Shown here one piece after another: positions 8,449 through 17,817 of a stretch of 64,000 nucleotides of DNA (its first letter is position 1; every line of letters begins with the position of its first letter). A model generated the notes under the pieces. That model saw only the letters and a program-made list of their open reading frames with translations, searched no databases and had not been told where the DNA came from. The stretch covers positions 1 through 64,000 of the forward strand of contig NZ_GL476315.1 in NCBI RefSeq assembly GCF_000148725.1. Direction: 5' to 3'. The translations under genes were made by a program, and so were the position numbers. Source of the stretch: Roseibium sp. TrichSKD4 (GTDB lineage Bacteria; Pseudomonadota; Alphaproteobacteria; Rhizobiales; Stappiaceae).

Positions 8449-9596
8449 GTGATGAGAGCAACATGAACCGGACTATTCGACTGGGAATGGTGGGCGGCGG
8501 CAAGGATGCCTTTATCGGAGCTGTTCACCGGTTTGCGTCCCGCTTGGACGGTCGGTATCAACTTGTCGCTGGAGCGTTGTCGTCAACGCCAGAAAAAGCG
8601 CAAGAGTCGGGCCATACACTCGGGCTGGAGGAAGATCGCATTTATTGTTCCTTTGCAGATATGGCAAAACGTGAAGCGCGGCTCAAAAACGGCATTGAAG
8701 CAGTTGCAATCGTGACGCCAAACCACGTGCATTATGCGGCGACAAAAGAATTTTTGAGCCGAGGTATTCACGTCATCTGTGATAAGCCTTTGACTTCAAC
8801 CATGGCGGATGCGCGCAAGCTGGAAAAGCTGGTTGAAAAATCCGATGCACTCTTTTTCCTGACCCATAACTACACCGGCTACCCGATGGTGCGGCAGGCG
8901 CGGGAAATGGTAAGGGCTCGCGAACTTGGCGCCATCCGGGTTGTGCAGGTGGAGTATCCGCAGGATTGGTTGACCGTCGAACAAGACAATAAACAGGCGG
9001 CGTGGCGAACTGATCCGACCCGCTCTGGCATTGGTGGCTCAACAGGCGACATCGGTACCCATGCCCATAATCTGGCGTGTTTTATCTCCGGCCTGAAGGT
9101 GGAGAGCCTCGCAGCTGATCTGCAGTCTTTCGTGTCTGGCCGAGCGCTTGATGACAATGGCCATGTCCTTTTGCGTTTTGAGGGTGGTGCGCGCGGAATG
9201 CTTTGGTGTTCCCAGGTTGCGCCGGGCAATGAAAACAATCTGAAAATCCGCATCTACGGCGAAAAAGGTGGTCTGGAGTGGCATCAGGAACATCCGAACC
9301 AGCTGCACCATACGACTTACGGGGAGCCGAAACGGATCTTGAGCCGCGGCGGCGCGGGGCAGCATGACAGCGTTGCCAGCGCCACGCGTACCCCTCCGGG
9401 GCATCCGGAAGGGTATCTGGAAGGCTTCGGAAACCTCTATTCTGATGCGGCTGACGCCATTCGCTTGTATCAGGCAGGTAAGACGCCCGACACGCTTGTC
9501 CCCGGAATTGCGGCGGGCATGGACGGCATGAAATTCGTTGATGCCTGTGTTCGCTCATCAGCCAAAAATGCTGGTTGGGTCAAGCTTACCTCATAA
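8445..9596 (+). CDS. Gfo/Idh/MocA family oxidoreductase
   Basis: Second NAD(P)-dependent oxidoreductase of the cluster, 383 residues. The Rossmann motif is MVGGGKDAFIGAVHR, and the family motif reads CDKP (HVICDKPLTS) instead of CEKP. The substrate domain includes GIGGSTGDIGTHAHNLACF with the conserved histidine region. The ATG at 8445 forms an ATGA overlap with the interrupted isomerase, and an SDR gene follows. The pairing of a Gfo/Idh enzyme with a xylose-isomerase-like barrel recalls oxidation followed by beta-elimination or epimerisation of glycosides and inositols. The substrate is unknown. A second possible start lies at 8463. Confidence 0.9.
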   Translation: MSDESNMNRTIRLGMVGGGKDAFIGAVHRFASRLDGRYQLVAGALSSTPEKAQESGHTLGLEEDRIYCSFADMAKREARLKNGIEAVAIVTPNHVHYAATKEFLSRGIHVICDKPLTSTMADARKLEKLVEKSDALFFLTHNYTGYPMVRQAREMVRARELGAIRVVQVEYPQDWLTVEQDNKQAAWRTDPTRSGIGGSTGDIGTHAHNLACFISGLKVESLAADLQSFVSGRALDDNGHVLLRFEGGARGMLWCSQVAPGNENNLKIRIYGEKGGLEWHQEHPNQLHHTTYGEPKRILSRGGAGQHDSVASATRTPPGHPEGYLEGFGNLYSDAADAIRLYQAGKTPDTLVPGIAAGMDGMKFVDACVRSSAKNAGWVKLTS

Positions 9597-9646
9597 CGAC
9601 GGGCTATCTTGTGTCTAGCCGCCTTGTCCATGGCCGGAGCCGCGTT

Positions 9647-10369
9647 ATGTCTCTGGCCATGGAAAAGTTTGCATTTTTGAAAGACGGCCTTGCCGTTGTT
9701 ATCGGATCAACAGGCGGTATCGGTGCGGCTGTTAAATCACTCTTGCATGAAGTTGTGGGTGAGGAAAGTGTGATCGGCCTTGGCCGCAGTACCTCTCCCT
9801 TTCTCGATCTTTTGGATGAAAACAGTATTGCCGATGATGCCCGCATGTTGAGTGCGCAGCACCGTGATATTCGTCTGATTTTTGATGCTACAGGCGCTTT
9901 GACGTTTGATGACCATCGGCCTGAGAAGACTTGGAAAACCTTGACCCCAGACGACATGGTGAAGGCCTTTCAGATCAATGCGATTGGTCCCGCGCTTTTG
10001 ATGAAACACTTCCTGCCTTTGTTGCCGCGAGAGGGAAAATCCGTTTTTGCAACCCTGTCGGCTCGGGTTGGGTCCATCTCCGACAATCAGCTTGGCGGTT
10101 GGTATTCATATCGCGCCTCCAAAGCTGCGCTCAATCAAATGGTGCGCTGTTCTTCGATTGAGTTGAAACGCTCCCGAAAGGAGGCCGTTTGCGTGGCCTT
10201 ACATCCGGGGACCGTGGATACGGGTTTATCAGGTGGCTTTGCCAAATCCGGATTAGAGGTTCAAACGCCGGGTCAGTCCGCTCAAAGACTGCTTGGTGTG
10301 ATCTCAAGTCTTGGAAGTGAGGACACTGGAAGCTTCTTTGATCATCTGGGCAAACCCATCCCGTGGTAG
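9647..10369 (+). CDS. Short-chain dehydrogenase/reductase (C-factor-like)
   Basis: SDR of about 240 residues. The cofactor loop is GSTGGIGAAVKS, the central strand has FQINAIGPALL, and the catalytic Ser, Tyr and Lys can be read in TLSARVGSI and YSYRASKAALN. The C terminus has LHPGTVDTGLSGGF. The start at 9647 is supported by GGAG 8 bp upstream; longer in-frame extensions overlap the preceding gene. Overall pattern is closest to the C-factor/CsgA group rather than sugar dehydrogenases. It is the last plus-strand gene of the cluster and ends about 18 bp before the convergent creatininase-family gene. Confidence 0.85.
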   Translation: MSLAMEKFAFLKDGLAVVIGSTGGIGAAVKSLLHEVVGEESVIGLGRSTSPFLDLLDENSIADDARMLSAQHRDIRLIFDATGALTFDDHRPEKTWKTLTPDDMVKAFQINAIGPALLMKHFLPLLPREGKSVFATLSARVGSISDNQLGGWYSYRASKAALNQMVRCSSIELKRSRKEAVCVALHPGTVDTGLSGGFAKSGLEVQTPGQSAQRLLGVISSLGSEDTGSFFDHLGKPIPW

Positions 10370-10387
10370 GGTGGTGAAAAAGGCAGG

Positions 10388-11206
10388 CTACTTGATTTGA
10401 TCCAGTCGGCCCATATCAAAAGCATGAACATCCTCTAGAAGCTCGATGAACCCCTTGGCTGCGTGTTCCAGTGATTGCCGCCCCTTATCTGCAGAGGCGT
10501 TGGCAGCATTGCCCAATGCCCCTTCCGGGTTGAGGTCTTTTGCCATCCAGCCGAATTGTGCTTTCCCGTGACCTCTCAGATGTTTGAAATCGCGAAGGAA
10601 GTCCTGTTGCGCTGACGGAAAGTCCCTGAGCTGGTCAGTGCGCACCAAATCTGGGTGTAAGTGCATCATGATGGATGTCTCTATGTCACCGCCATGAATT
10701 CCATAGGAGAATTCTTCCTCTGGATAGAGACCGTCTGGTTGCCCGAAGCGAAGCCAATTGGTGGCAGTCACCAGCATCCCGCAGTTGATCCGTAGTTCCA
10801 GTGCCACCGTGTCCATGACCGGCACGTTCCCGCCATGTGCATTGATAATGACAAGCTTTCTAAGGCCTGCGCGTGCGACGCATTCACCGATTTCAATCCA
10901 GTTGCGGGTGAGCGTCTCCCATGACAGCGTTAAGGTGCCGGGAGACGTGATGTGCTCGTTGGACTTGCCGATGGCTTGCAGCGGTAGAAACGTGACGGGC
11001 AGGTGGTCCGGGAGAATCTCCAACACCTTTTTTATCTGACCTTCGGCAATAGCTGTGTCAGTGGAGACCGGTAGATGCGGTCCATGTTGCTCGATAGCGG
11101 CAACCGGCAAAACGGCGATCCACTCGCTGACAGTGTCTGCTTCAAAGTCACAGGTGGTCATTTCGTGCCAATGGCGCTTGGGCAACATACGGTGTGTCCT
11201 GATCAT
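10388..11206 (-). CDS. Creatininase-family amidohydrolase
   Basis: Creatininase-fold metal-dependent amidohydrolase of 272 residues. Metal-site motifs are the Glu/His pair in AAIEQHGPHLP, Asp in STDTA, His/Asn in INAHGGNVPV and Glu in GIHGGDIETSIM. Family members hydrolyse creatinine or cyclic amides, or process formylated intermediates; the substrate here is not predictable. ATG 11206 has AAGG 5 bp upstream; an alternative ATG is at 11188. It is a single gene, convergent with the SDR and divergent from the SprA-like gene. Confidence 0.85.
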   Translation of the reverse strand: MIRTHRMLPKRHWHEMTTCDFEADTVSEWIAVLPVAAIEQHGPHLPVSTDTAIAEGQIKKVLEILPDHLPVTFLPLQAIGKSNEHITSPGTLTLSWETLTRNWIEIGECVARAGLRKLVIINAHGGNVPVMDTVALELRINCGMLVTATNWLRFGQPDGLYPEEEFSYGIHGGDIETSIMMHLHPDLVRTDQLRDFPSAQQDFLRDFKHLRGHGKAQFGWMAKDLNPEGALGNAANASADKGRQSLEHAAKGFIELLEDVHAFDMGRLDQIK

Positions 11207-11364
11207 TAATGCCTTGCAGAAAAGCCTATCCTTTCAGGGCTTTCTCGTCAGCATTTTTTCCGGGCCTTGCCGTCTAACGTGTTGAAATTCCTGATCACGC
11301 GTTTCTGATTAAGCGAGTGGCTGCCGTTAACGACTTCGCTGATGATTGAAGGTAAAATGTAACC

Positions 11365-12228
11365 ATGATCAGTGCGTTGCTGTCCAATACGCCGGTCAGC
11401 ACCTTTAGAGGAAGCACAAACGCTGGCGACCGGCGCTTTGACCCCGATGAACAACAGCTTCAACGGGGACAGGAAAACGCTCGCCAATCCGAGGCTAATC
11501 CCCGTAGCCAAACGGGCCAGCGTGGCAATGTTGCTCCACTTAGCGCAGAAGCTGTTGTTGCACTTCAATCGGCGGAAAAGACCAATTCTCTCTCCTCCGG
11601 TCAATCAGCTGGCAAAGCCCAATCTGGCGGGTCGGAAGGCGATGATGACGGAGACGGCCTGTCAGAAGCGGAAGAAAAGCAGGTCGACAAGCTAAGAGCG
11701 CGAGACCGTGAAGTTCGGGCCCATGAGCAGGCCCACGCCCGGGTTGGTGGGGCCTACGCAAGTGCTCCTTCTTATACCTTCCAACAGGGGCCGGACGGCA
11801 AACGTTACGCTGTTGGCGGTGAGGTCCAGATTGATACCGCCAAAGAGCGGACACCCGGAAGAACCATTCGAAAGATGCAGGTGGTCATTCGGGCTGCATT
11901 GGCACCAGCAGAACCCTCGTCGCAGGATTTGAAAGTCGCCCAACAAGCGCGAGCATCTCTTTCGGAGGCGCAGACACAATTGCGGCAGCAAAAGGCGGAA
12001 GAATTACGCGGCGGTGATGAAGCGGAGGCCGGGGAGGTTACATCAGCTGCACCGGATCAGGCTGTGCAATCATCTGATCCGTATGCGGAAGTTGGCGGAG
12101 CGGAAAAGTCAGATGAGCAGAATAGTGGCAATGTCGCCCGACCGGATTTTGTGGCTGCCTATAATCGTGTGAACGAACAACAGAACCGCTCTGGTCCTGG
12201 CTCTCTGACCGATGTCCGGGTCGCTTGA
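11365..12228 (+). CDS. SprA-related putative metalloprotease
   Basis: A 287-residue protein of the SprA-related family (catalase-domain-containing or CJM1_0395-like in annotations). The core has a zinc-protease-like signature VRAHEQAHARVGGAYA at about residues 117-132, followed by YTFQQGPDGKRYAVGGEV and later PGRTIRKMQ. N- and C-terminal thirds are low-complexity, rich in Gln, Ser and Glu, and probably disordered. There is no clear signal peptide. The family function is poorly known; hydrolytic activity is inferred only from HEQAH. It stands alone between a creatininase-family gene and an MFS transporter. Confidence 0.8.
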   Translation: MISALLSNTPVSTFRGSTNAGDRRFDPDEQQLQRGQENARQSEANPRSQTGQRGNVAPLSAEAVVALQSAEKTNSLSSGQSAGKAQSGGSEGDDDGDGLSEAEEKQVDKLRARDREVRAHEQAHARVGGAYASAPSYTFQQGPDGKRYAVGGEVQIDTAKERTPGRTIRKMQVVIRAALAPAEPSSQDLKVAQQARASLSEAQTQLRQQKAEELRGGDEAEAGEVTSAAPDQAVQSSDPYAEVGGAEKSDEQNSGNVARPDFVAAYNRVNEQQNRSGPGSLTDVRVA

Positions 12229-12307
12229 TCGTCTGAGTACAGCATCCGCAGTGAAAACGCATCTCATATTAGATTGGCATCTTGCACGTGCGAGTTAAAG
12301 CCGATTA

Positions 12308-13537
12308 GTGTCAGCGCATAATCCTTCTGCTTCGGGTCAAAAACCCGATTTATTGAGTTCCGACATGAATGTGAAAAATGCCCGCCGTGCTGTCGCGGCG
12401 ATTTTCTTTTTGCTGGGCACCTTTATGGGAACCTGGGCAACGCGAATTCCTGACTTCAAAGCAATGCTGGGTTTGAACGATGCGGAGTTTGGGCTGGTTC
12501 TGTTGGTGTTGGCCAGCGGGGCGTTCGTGTCGTTTCCCTTTGCAGGGCGTTGGGTGGACCAACATGGAACAGCGCCAACGACCAAGGTGCTGACCATTGC
12601 AACTGTTTGTGCGTTTATTGCGCTGCATTTTGGAACTGATGTGTGGATCATCAGCCCAATAGCCTTTGCGCTTGGATTTAGTTTTGGTGCGCTGGATGTT
12701 GCCATGAATGGCTGGGGGGCGGATGTGGAAAAGGCGCTGGGCCGCCCGGTCATGTCGTCTTATCACGCCGTATTCAGCTTGGGCGCTGCAGTTGGAGCGG
12801 GTGTCGGTGCTCTGGCTTTGAAATTCGAGCTGTCCATCGCAGCCCATATTTGGCTCTGGACGGGCGTTATGTCTGTGCCGACGGCCTTGGCCTTGATGGT
12901 GGGGTGGACGGAAACTGATCGTGTGAAGCCGGAAAAGCCAGCGCCTTTCCTGGCGGTTCCGCGCGGAGCGCTTCTTCTGGTTGGCGTTATGGCGCTGATT
13001 GCAGCTCTGGGAGAAGGAGCGGTGACTGATTGGGCAGCGCTCTATCAGATTCAGGAGCTTGGGTTTACCAGCTCGCGCGCTGCGATTGCGTTCGCCGTCT
13101 TTTCTGTTGCCATGGTGTCCATGCGGTTTTTGGCTGATGGACTGGTGGCGCGGTTTGGCCCGGTCAGAATTGCACGCCTCAGTGGTTTGGCCGCCTTTGT
13201 CGGAACCCTTTTGTTTGTCTGGGGTGGAAACCCTTGGATATTATGGGTCGGCGCAGCGATCATGGGATTTGGCAATGCTGCTATTTTTCCGCTGGCGATG
13301 TCCCGGGCTGCGGCTGACAAGGAAATGTCGCAGGGCACAGCTTTGGCAGCTGTTGCCACACTTGGGTATGGGGCGTTCCTGATGGGGCCGCCCGTGATCG
13401 GCTTTATCGGAGAGGCGTTCTCGTTGAGATTTGCCTTTGCCGGAATTGCGGTACTTGCCCTTTCCATCACATTGCTCGCGGGCGCTCTGAGGGTGGAACC
13501 GAGTTCCAAGCCCAAAGGCGAGATGGACCTCGCCTGA
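12308..13537 (+). CDS. MFS transporter
   Basis: Major facilitator protein of up to 409 residues with about twelve hydrophobic segments. The first loop after TM1 (GTWATRIPDFKAMLGL) and the GRWVDQHG motif in the loop between TM2 and TM3 are typical of the fucose-permease-like/YbjJ group. The start is GTG 12308, or ATG 12365, which removes a polar 19-residue leader; the second is possible. The substrate is unknown. The gene ends 10 bp before the convergent 8-oxoguanine deaminase. Confidence 0.88.
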   Translation: MSAHNPSASGQKPDLLSSDMNVKNARRAVAAIFFLLGTFMGTWATRIPDFKAMLGLNDAEFGLVLLVLASGAFVSFPFAGRWVDQHGTAPTTKVLTIATVCAFIALHFGTDVWIISPIAFALGFSFGALDVAMNGWGADVEKALGRPVMSSYHAVFSLGAAVGAGVGALALKFELSIAAHIWLWTGVMSVPTALALMVGWTETDRVKPEKPAPFLAVPRGALLLVGVMALIAALGEGAVTDWAALYQIQELGFTSSRAAIAFAVFSVAMVSMRFLADGLVARFGPVRIARLSGLAAFVGTLLFVWGGNPWILWVGAAIMGFGNAAIFPLAMSRAAADKEMSQGTALAAVATLGYGAFLMGPPVIGFIGEAFSLRFAFAGIAVLALSITLLAGALRVEPSSKPKGEMDLA

Positions 13538-13547
13538 TCGCTTTGCA

Positions 13548-14891
13548 TCAGAAACTTTCGAGAAATTGTCGTGCAGCTGCATCATGTTCGGCCCGCAGCT
13601 GCGCCACATCGATGGTGGTTGGGCGGCCATCTTCGACCGTCCATTTGCCGCCAATCATGACGCGGTCCGCGGAATGTGCGCCGCATAAGACAAGGGCAGC
13701 CAATGGGTCGCCAGTGCCTGAAAAACGAAGTTCGTCGAGTGTATAGAACGCAAGGTCTGCCATTTTGCCGATTTGAATTGCACCAATATCATCCCGGCCA
13801 AGACATTTGGCAGACCCTTCGGTTGCCCATCTGAACGCGTCAAAATGGGTGATGCTTTCTGCATCATAGGTCAAACGATTGATCATCAAGGCATGGCGGA
13901 CACCCTCCATCAGGTTGGAGTTGTCGTTTGACGCAGATCCATCGACGCCAAGACCGACCGGCGACCCTGCAGCCTCAAGCTCCTTGGTCCGGCATTGGCC
14001 CGAAGCCAGAACCATGTTGGAAGTGGGGCAGTGGCAAACGCCGACACAGGCGTGTCCGAGACGTTTAACCTCGTCATCATTGAAATGAATGCCGTGAGCA
14101 AGCCAAGTGCGCTCGTTTAGCCAGCCGCATTCTTCCAGATAATCGACTGGGCGACAGCCGAAAGTTTCAATGCAAAAGGCATCTTCATCGAAGGTTTCAC
14201 CCAAATGAGTATGCAGGCGACAATCGTGCTTCTTGGCGAGGGCCGCTGTTTCCTTCATGAGATTTTGTGTCACTGAAAAAGGTGAACAGGGTGCAAGGGC
14301 CACCTGCAAATTCGATCCTCTTGACTTGTCATGATAGCGCGAAATCACCCGCTCGCAGTCAGAGAGGATCGTATCCTCATCCTGCACGACACTGTCGGGC
14401 GGCAGGCCACCGTCTTTCTGGGAGAGGTTCATGGACCCACGCGTGATGGTCATCCTGAGACCGACCCTTTCGGCTTCTTCGGCCTGAATGTCCATCGCAT
14501 CTTCGAGCCCGCCTGGATAAAGATAGTGGTGGTCTGAGGCGGTGGTGCAGCCGGACATCATCAGTTCGGTAAGCGCCAAACGCGTCGCCAGTCGGAACGT
14601 GTCAGGCGTCACGGCTTTGGCCCACACCGGGTAGAGCGCTTTCAGCCAAGGGAAGAGCTCCTTGTTGATGGCGTCAGGGTGAGCGCGGGTCAGGGTCTGA
14701 TAGAAGTGGTGATGCGTGTTGACGAGGCCGGGAATGATGACGTGCCTTGACGCATCAAACGTTTGGTCAACAGGTAACATCGGTTCACGCCCGGAAGGCA
14801 TCAGTTCCGTGATAATGCCGTCTTCAACCACAATCCCGGCACCGGCATTATCCGCCAAAACGGCAATCGGGGTCTTGATCCAAAGGCGCAT
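13548..14891 (-). CDS. 8-oxoguanine deaminase
   Basis: Amidohydrolase of 447 residues, close to characterised bacterial 8-oxoguanine deaminases (EC 3.5.4.32), which convert 8-oxoguanine to urate plus ammonia. Metal ligands are visible: HxH in VNTHHHFYQ, His in LHTHLGE, and Asp in GLGVDGSASND. The segments SGCTTASDHHYLYPGG and ALAPCSPFSV are characteristic of this subgroup. Acting on oxidised purine, it would link to purine catabolism. The neighbouring ABC ATPase is divergent and may have belonged to a purine-uptake system. Confidence 0.85.
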   Translation of the reverse strand: MRLWIKTPIAVLADNAGAGIVVEDGIITELMPSGREPMLPVDQTFDASRHVIIPGLVNTHHHFYQTLTRAHPDAINKELFPWLKALYPVWAKAVTPDTFRLATRLALTELMMSGCTTASDHHYLYPGGLEDAMDIQAEEAERVGLRMTITRGSMNLSQKDGGLPPDSVVQDEDTILSDCERVISRYHDKSRGSNLQVALAPCSPFSVTQNLMKETAALAKKHDCRLHTHLGETFDEDAFCIETFGCRPVDYLEECGWLNERTWLAHGIHFNDDEVKRLGHACVGVCHCPTSNMVLASGQCRTKELEAAGSPVGLGVDGSASNDNSNLMEGVRHALMINRLTYDAESITHFDAFRWATEGSAKCLGRDDIGAIQIGKMADLAFYTLDELRFSGTGDPLAALVLCGAHSADRVMIGGKWTVEDGRPTTIDVAQLRAEHDAAARQFLESF

Positions 14892-15065
14892 TTTATAAAC
14901 ATCCCTGCTGGGTGAATTGGCGAAAATTAGGCCACTTGCCGAATTTGCTTTGAGCGCGGTGCGGCAAACAGGTGCCTTACCACCAAGCTCATGGTAGACC
15001 GGCGTTGTACAGCCCGCTACTTCGGTTTTTAAAGAAGCTGTGCCATGGAAAATTTGGAGCGTTTC

Positions 15066-15878
15066 ATGTCGGCATCTACCTCATCGGCCAAGATCCAAGA
15101 CCCAAACGAGGTTCCGGTAATTATCTCGCTGGATGGTGTGTCGATGCGGTTCGACAACGGAACAACTGCTCTGGATCATGTTCATCTGGAATTGCGAGAA
15201 GGAGAGTTCGTTTCTCTGCTCGGTGCATCTGGTTGCGGTAAATCAACGGCTCTTCGACTGATTGCGGGGCTTGAAGAGCCAACAGCTGGTACTGTCAAAT
15301 GGCAAGTGCCTGAGCCGAGAGAGAAAGGCCATCTCCTTGGCTACGTGTTTCAGGAGCCGACATTGATGCCCTGGGCCAGTGTCTTTTCCAATGTCTGGTT
15401 GCCCTTACGCTTGAAGGGCGTTTCCAAAGTGGATGCTGAGGATGACGTTCGCGAGGCGTTGGAACTGGTTGGCCTGAAGGATCATGCGGATAGTAAGCCG
15501 AATGAACTGTCTGGCGGCATGAAAATGCGTGTCTCTATTGCGCGCGCGCTTGTGACACGTCCTCATGTCTTGTTGCTGGATGAACCCTTTGCTGCGCTCG
15601 ACGAGATTACACGGGCCAAGTTGAATGATGATCTGTTGGGTTTGTGGGAACGTTTTGGCTGGACAATTGTGTTTGTGACGCACTCTGTATTCGAGGCAGT
15701 TTACCTTTCAAGCCGGGTGGTTGTCATGGCTGCTTCACCCGGGCGCGTTGCAACTGACCTGCCGGTTGAATTGCCCTATCCGAGAAGTGAAAAGCTCAGG
15801 TTGTCTCCGGATTATACCCACCGTTGTGGTTTGATTTCCGACGCACTTCGCACCGCCATGAGTGGCAACCAACCATAA
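15066..15878 (+). CDS. ABC transporter ATP-binding protein (nitrate/sulfonate/thiamin-precursor type)
   Basis: ABC ATPase of 270 residues. Walker A is GASGCGKST, the Q loop is VFQEPTLMPW, the signature is NELSGGMKMRVSIARAL and Walker B is LLLDEPFAALD, with the H loop in FVTHSV. The FQEP and GGMKMRV variants are typical of the SsuB/TauB/HMP-precursor class of importers. Start 15066 is preferred since GGAG lies 6 bp upstream; an alternative is 15045. No permease or binding-protein gene is adjacent: the next gene is MarR. It may serve a distant permease or be a leftover of an operon. Confidence 0.88.
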   Translation: MSASTSSAKIQDPNEVPVIISLDGVSMRFDNGTTALDHVHLELREGEFVSLLGASGCGKSTALRLIAGLEEPTAGTVKWQVPEPREKGHLLGYVFQEPTLMPWASVFSNVWLPLRLKGVSKVDAEDDVREALELVGLKDHADSKPNELSGGMKMRVSIARALVTRPHVLLLDEPFAALDEITRAKLNDDLLGLWERFGWTIVFVTHSVFEAVYLSSRVVVMAASPGRVATDLPVELPYPRSEKLRLSPDYTHRCGLISDALRTAMSGNQP

Positions 15879-16054
15879 TTTGGAACAGTCTCGCCAATTG
15901 GCTGAGCTCTCCGTGATTTGCACCGTTGTTTTGCCAATGGAAAATGAAACGGGCAGTGTCATTCGACGGTTAAATAGAACAGCTACTCTCTGCCACGAGT
16001 TCAGGTTGGGTCGTTCTTGAGTCGAACTTGCCCACATTCGCTAAGGGTGCGTCG

Positions 16055-16576
16055 ATGGCATTTAATCATAACAAGGCAGTTACTTTTCGCCTTGCACAAG
16101 CGGCAAAAGCGCTGCGAGCACGGTCGGGTAGTCACTTGATGCTCGTAGGGCTCCATCCGGGGCAGGAGCTGGTTCTGAAAGTGTTGGACGACAATGACGG
16201 CCAAACGATGAGCCAGCTGGCCGTGACGCTTGGCGTGCAGCCGCCAACAGTTACGAAAATGGTGACGCGCCTCTCTGTGCACGGGTATGTCCGTCGCCAG
16301 ATTTCAGAGGATGACGGTCGTTTGGCCCGTGTGTTCCTGACCGATGAAGGTCGTGGGCTGATTGCGCTCGTGGACAAGGCGTGGAAGCGTCTTGAGCGGG
16401 AAGCCATGGCTGGTCTTGAAGACAAGGAACGCAAAAAACTGCGAAAATTGCTTCGGCAAGTCGAAAAGAACCTGTCTCTGTCATCTGCAGCTCAATTAGA
16501 TGCTGATAGCGACGTTGACATTGAAGACGACGACAAAACCAGCGAGACGGCGGACAGGGAGATGGAAACCGCTTGA
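16055..16576 (+). CDS. MarR-family transcriptional regulator
   Basis: Winged-helix regulator of 173 residues. The recognition helix is at about GVQPPTVTKMVTRLSVHGYV, followed by the wing ISEDDGRLARVFLTDEGR, the classic MarR DxR motif. The last 30 residues are acidic and probably disordered, longer than usual. ATG 16055 is favoured over an upstream TTG in frame. The start is about 175 bp after the ABC ATPase, so co-transcription is uncertain. The target is unknown. Confidence 0.87.
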   Translation: MAFNHNKAVTFRLAQAAKALRARSGSHLMLVGLHPGQELVLKVLDDNDGQTMSQLAVTLGVQPPTVTKMVTRLSVHGYVRRQISEDDGRLARVFLTDEGRGLIALVDKAWKRLEREAMAGLEDKERKKLRKLLRQVEKNLSLSSAAQLDADSDVDIEDDDKTSETADREMETA

Positions 16577-16628
16577 GATCCTCGTTCGGAAACGGGACGC
16601 GAAGTCCTGTATTGATCGAATGAATTGG

Positions 16629-17087
16629 TTAAAGCAAAAAGGGATATCCCCCTTCAAGTTTCAGAAGGGCGATTTTTGTCTCCGTTCCTCCGTGCCCGGA
16701 ATAACCGCCAAGTCCGGTTGAGGAGAGGACACGGTGGCAAGGAATAATGATTGGGATTGGATTTGAACCACAGGCCTGACCAACCGGCTGGCCATAAGTG
16801 TTCAACGCCCTCGCAATATCACCATAGGTGCGCGTTGCTCCGAAAGGAATGTCGCTCATTGCCTGGAACACAGATTGATGAAATGCGCTGCCTTTTGGGT
16901 TTAGCGGTAGATCGAACTCAGTTAGCTGACCAGCGAAATAGGCTTTGACCTGATCGCGGGCTTCCAGAAGAAGTGGCGTCTCGGTAGGTTGGGTGACCGG
17001 TTTCCAAGAGACGCCGGTAATGGCTCCTTCGACCTCTGTGAGCGAAACAATGCCGACGGGTGTATCTAGGCTCAAGGAAGCGGGCAT
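16629..17087 (-). CDS. ogt: Methylated-DNA--[protein]-cysteine S-methyltransferase
   Basis: Suicide DNA-repair enzyme of 152 residues that takes the methyl group from O6-methylguanine onto its own cysteine. The active-site PCHRV is present in IIIPCHRVLSSTG, and the DNA-binding helix region FGATRTYGDIARAL precedes it, as does YSGHGGTETK after. Length is typical for Ogt-type enzymes without the Ada regulatory domain. It is a single gene, convergent with MarR. Confidence 0.92.
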   Translation of the reverse strand: MPASLSLDTPVGIVSLTEVEGAITGVSWKPVTQPTETPLLLEARDQVKAYFAGQLTEFDLPLNPKGSAFHQSVFQAMSDIPFGATRTYGDIARALNTYGQPVGQACGSNPIPIIIPCHRVLSSTGLGGYSGHGGTETKIALLKLEGGYPFLL

Positions 17088-17243
17088 TTGTAAACGGTCC
17101 TGATTGCTCTCTCTCTACGGCTTTGTGCAGACTGGAAAGTGGTAAAGTCAATTGCCTTGCTTCACACTCGTGGTGGCCGCGTTGACTAGGCCAAGAAGTT
17201 CACTGATAAGCTCTCAAGACATTGCAGGGATTCGGGGGCTTGG

Positions 17244-17753
17244 ATGAAAACTGACACAATGCGGACCTTGGTGGTGACGATAGTCATGTGTGGTGTCCTT
17301 GCTGCGTGTTCCAGCGTTGGTGGCTTTGGACAAGCAGGTTCTTCAAAACCCTCCGCCGGTTCCATCGAGGCGTTTTCAGAAAACATCGGTCGGAGCATTC
17401 TGTTTCTGGAAGGTTCTGCAGCTCTTGATGAAAACTCGCAAGCCCTTCTGGTCAATCAGGCAACGTGGCTGAAAACCTATCCGAACTGGCTCGTCAAAAT
17501 TCAGGGACATGCAGACGATCCCGGAACTGAAGCTGCGAACAAGACACTTTCGACACAAAGGGCAGAAGTTGTTCAGGCTGCTTTGATTGCGCAGGGTGTT
17601 GACGCAAAGCGCTTATGGGTTAAAGGCTATGGGATCGAAAGGCCAGTGACTGATTGTGATCCTGAAGCTTGCCAAAGGCTCAATCGCCGCGTTGTCTTGA
17701 ATTTGAGAGAAACCTTTGATGATGCAGCGCCTCAATCGTCTGGCAAAAGGTAA
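17244..17753 (+). CDS. OmpA-family lipoprotein (Pal-like)
   Basis: Outer-membrane lipoprotein of 169 residues. A signal peptide ends in the lipobox LAAC at about residues 19-22. The C-terminal OmpA domain binds peptidoglycan: ILFLEGSAALDENS, VKIQGHADDPGTEAANKTLS and the Asp/Arg motif RLNRRVVL. It differs from the main Pal by its short linker and lone position, so it may be a paralogue that ties the outer membrane to the wall. It precedes the LacI gene by 64 bp. The ATG at 17244 follows GGGGGCTTGG. Confidence 0.85.
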   Translation: MKTDTMRTLVVTIVMCGVLAACSSVGGFGQAGSSKPSAGSIEAFSENIGRSILFLEGSAALDENSQALLVNQATWLKTYPNWLVKIQGHADDPGTEAANKTLSTQRAEVVQAALIAQGVDAKRLWVKGYGIERPVTDCDPEACQRLNRRVVLNLRETFDDAAPQSSGKR

Positions 17754-17817
17754 CAGAAATCAGCCGATCAGTGACAAAGATGACTGATTCTCCTCCATTG
17801 CGGATCGAACAATACGT

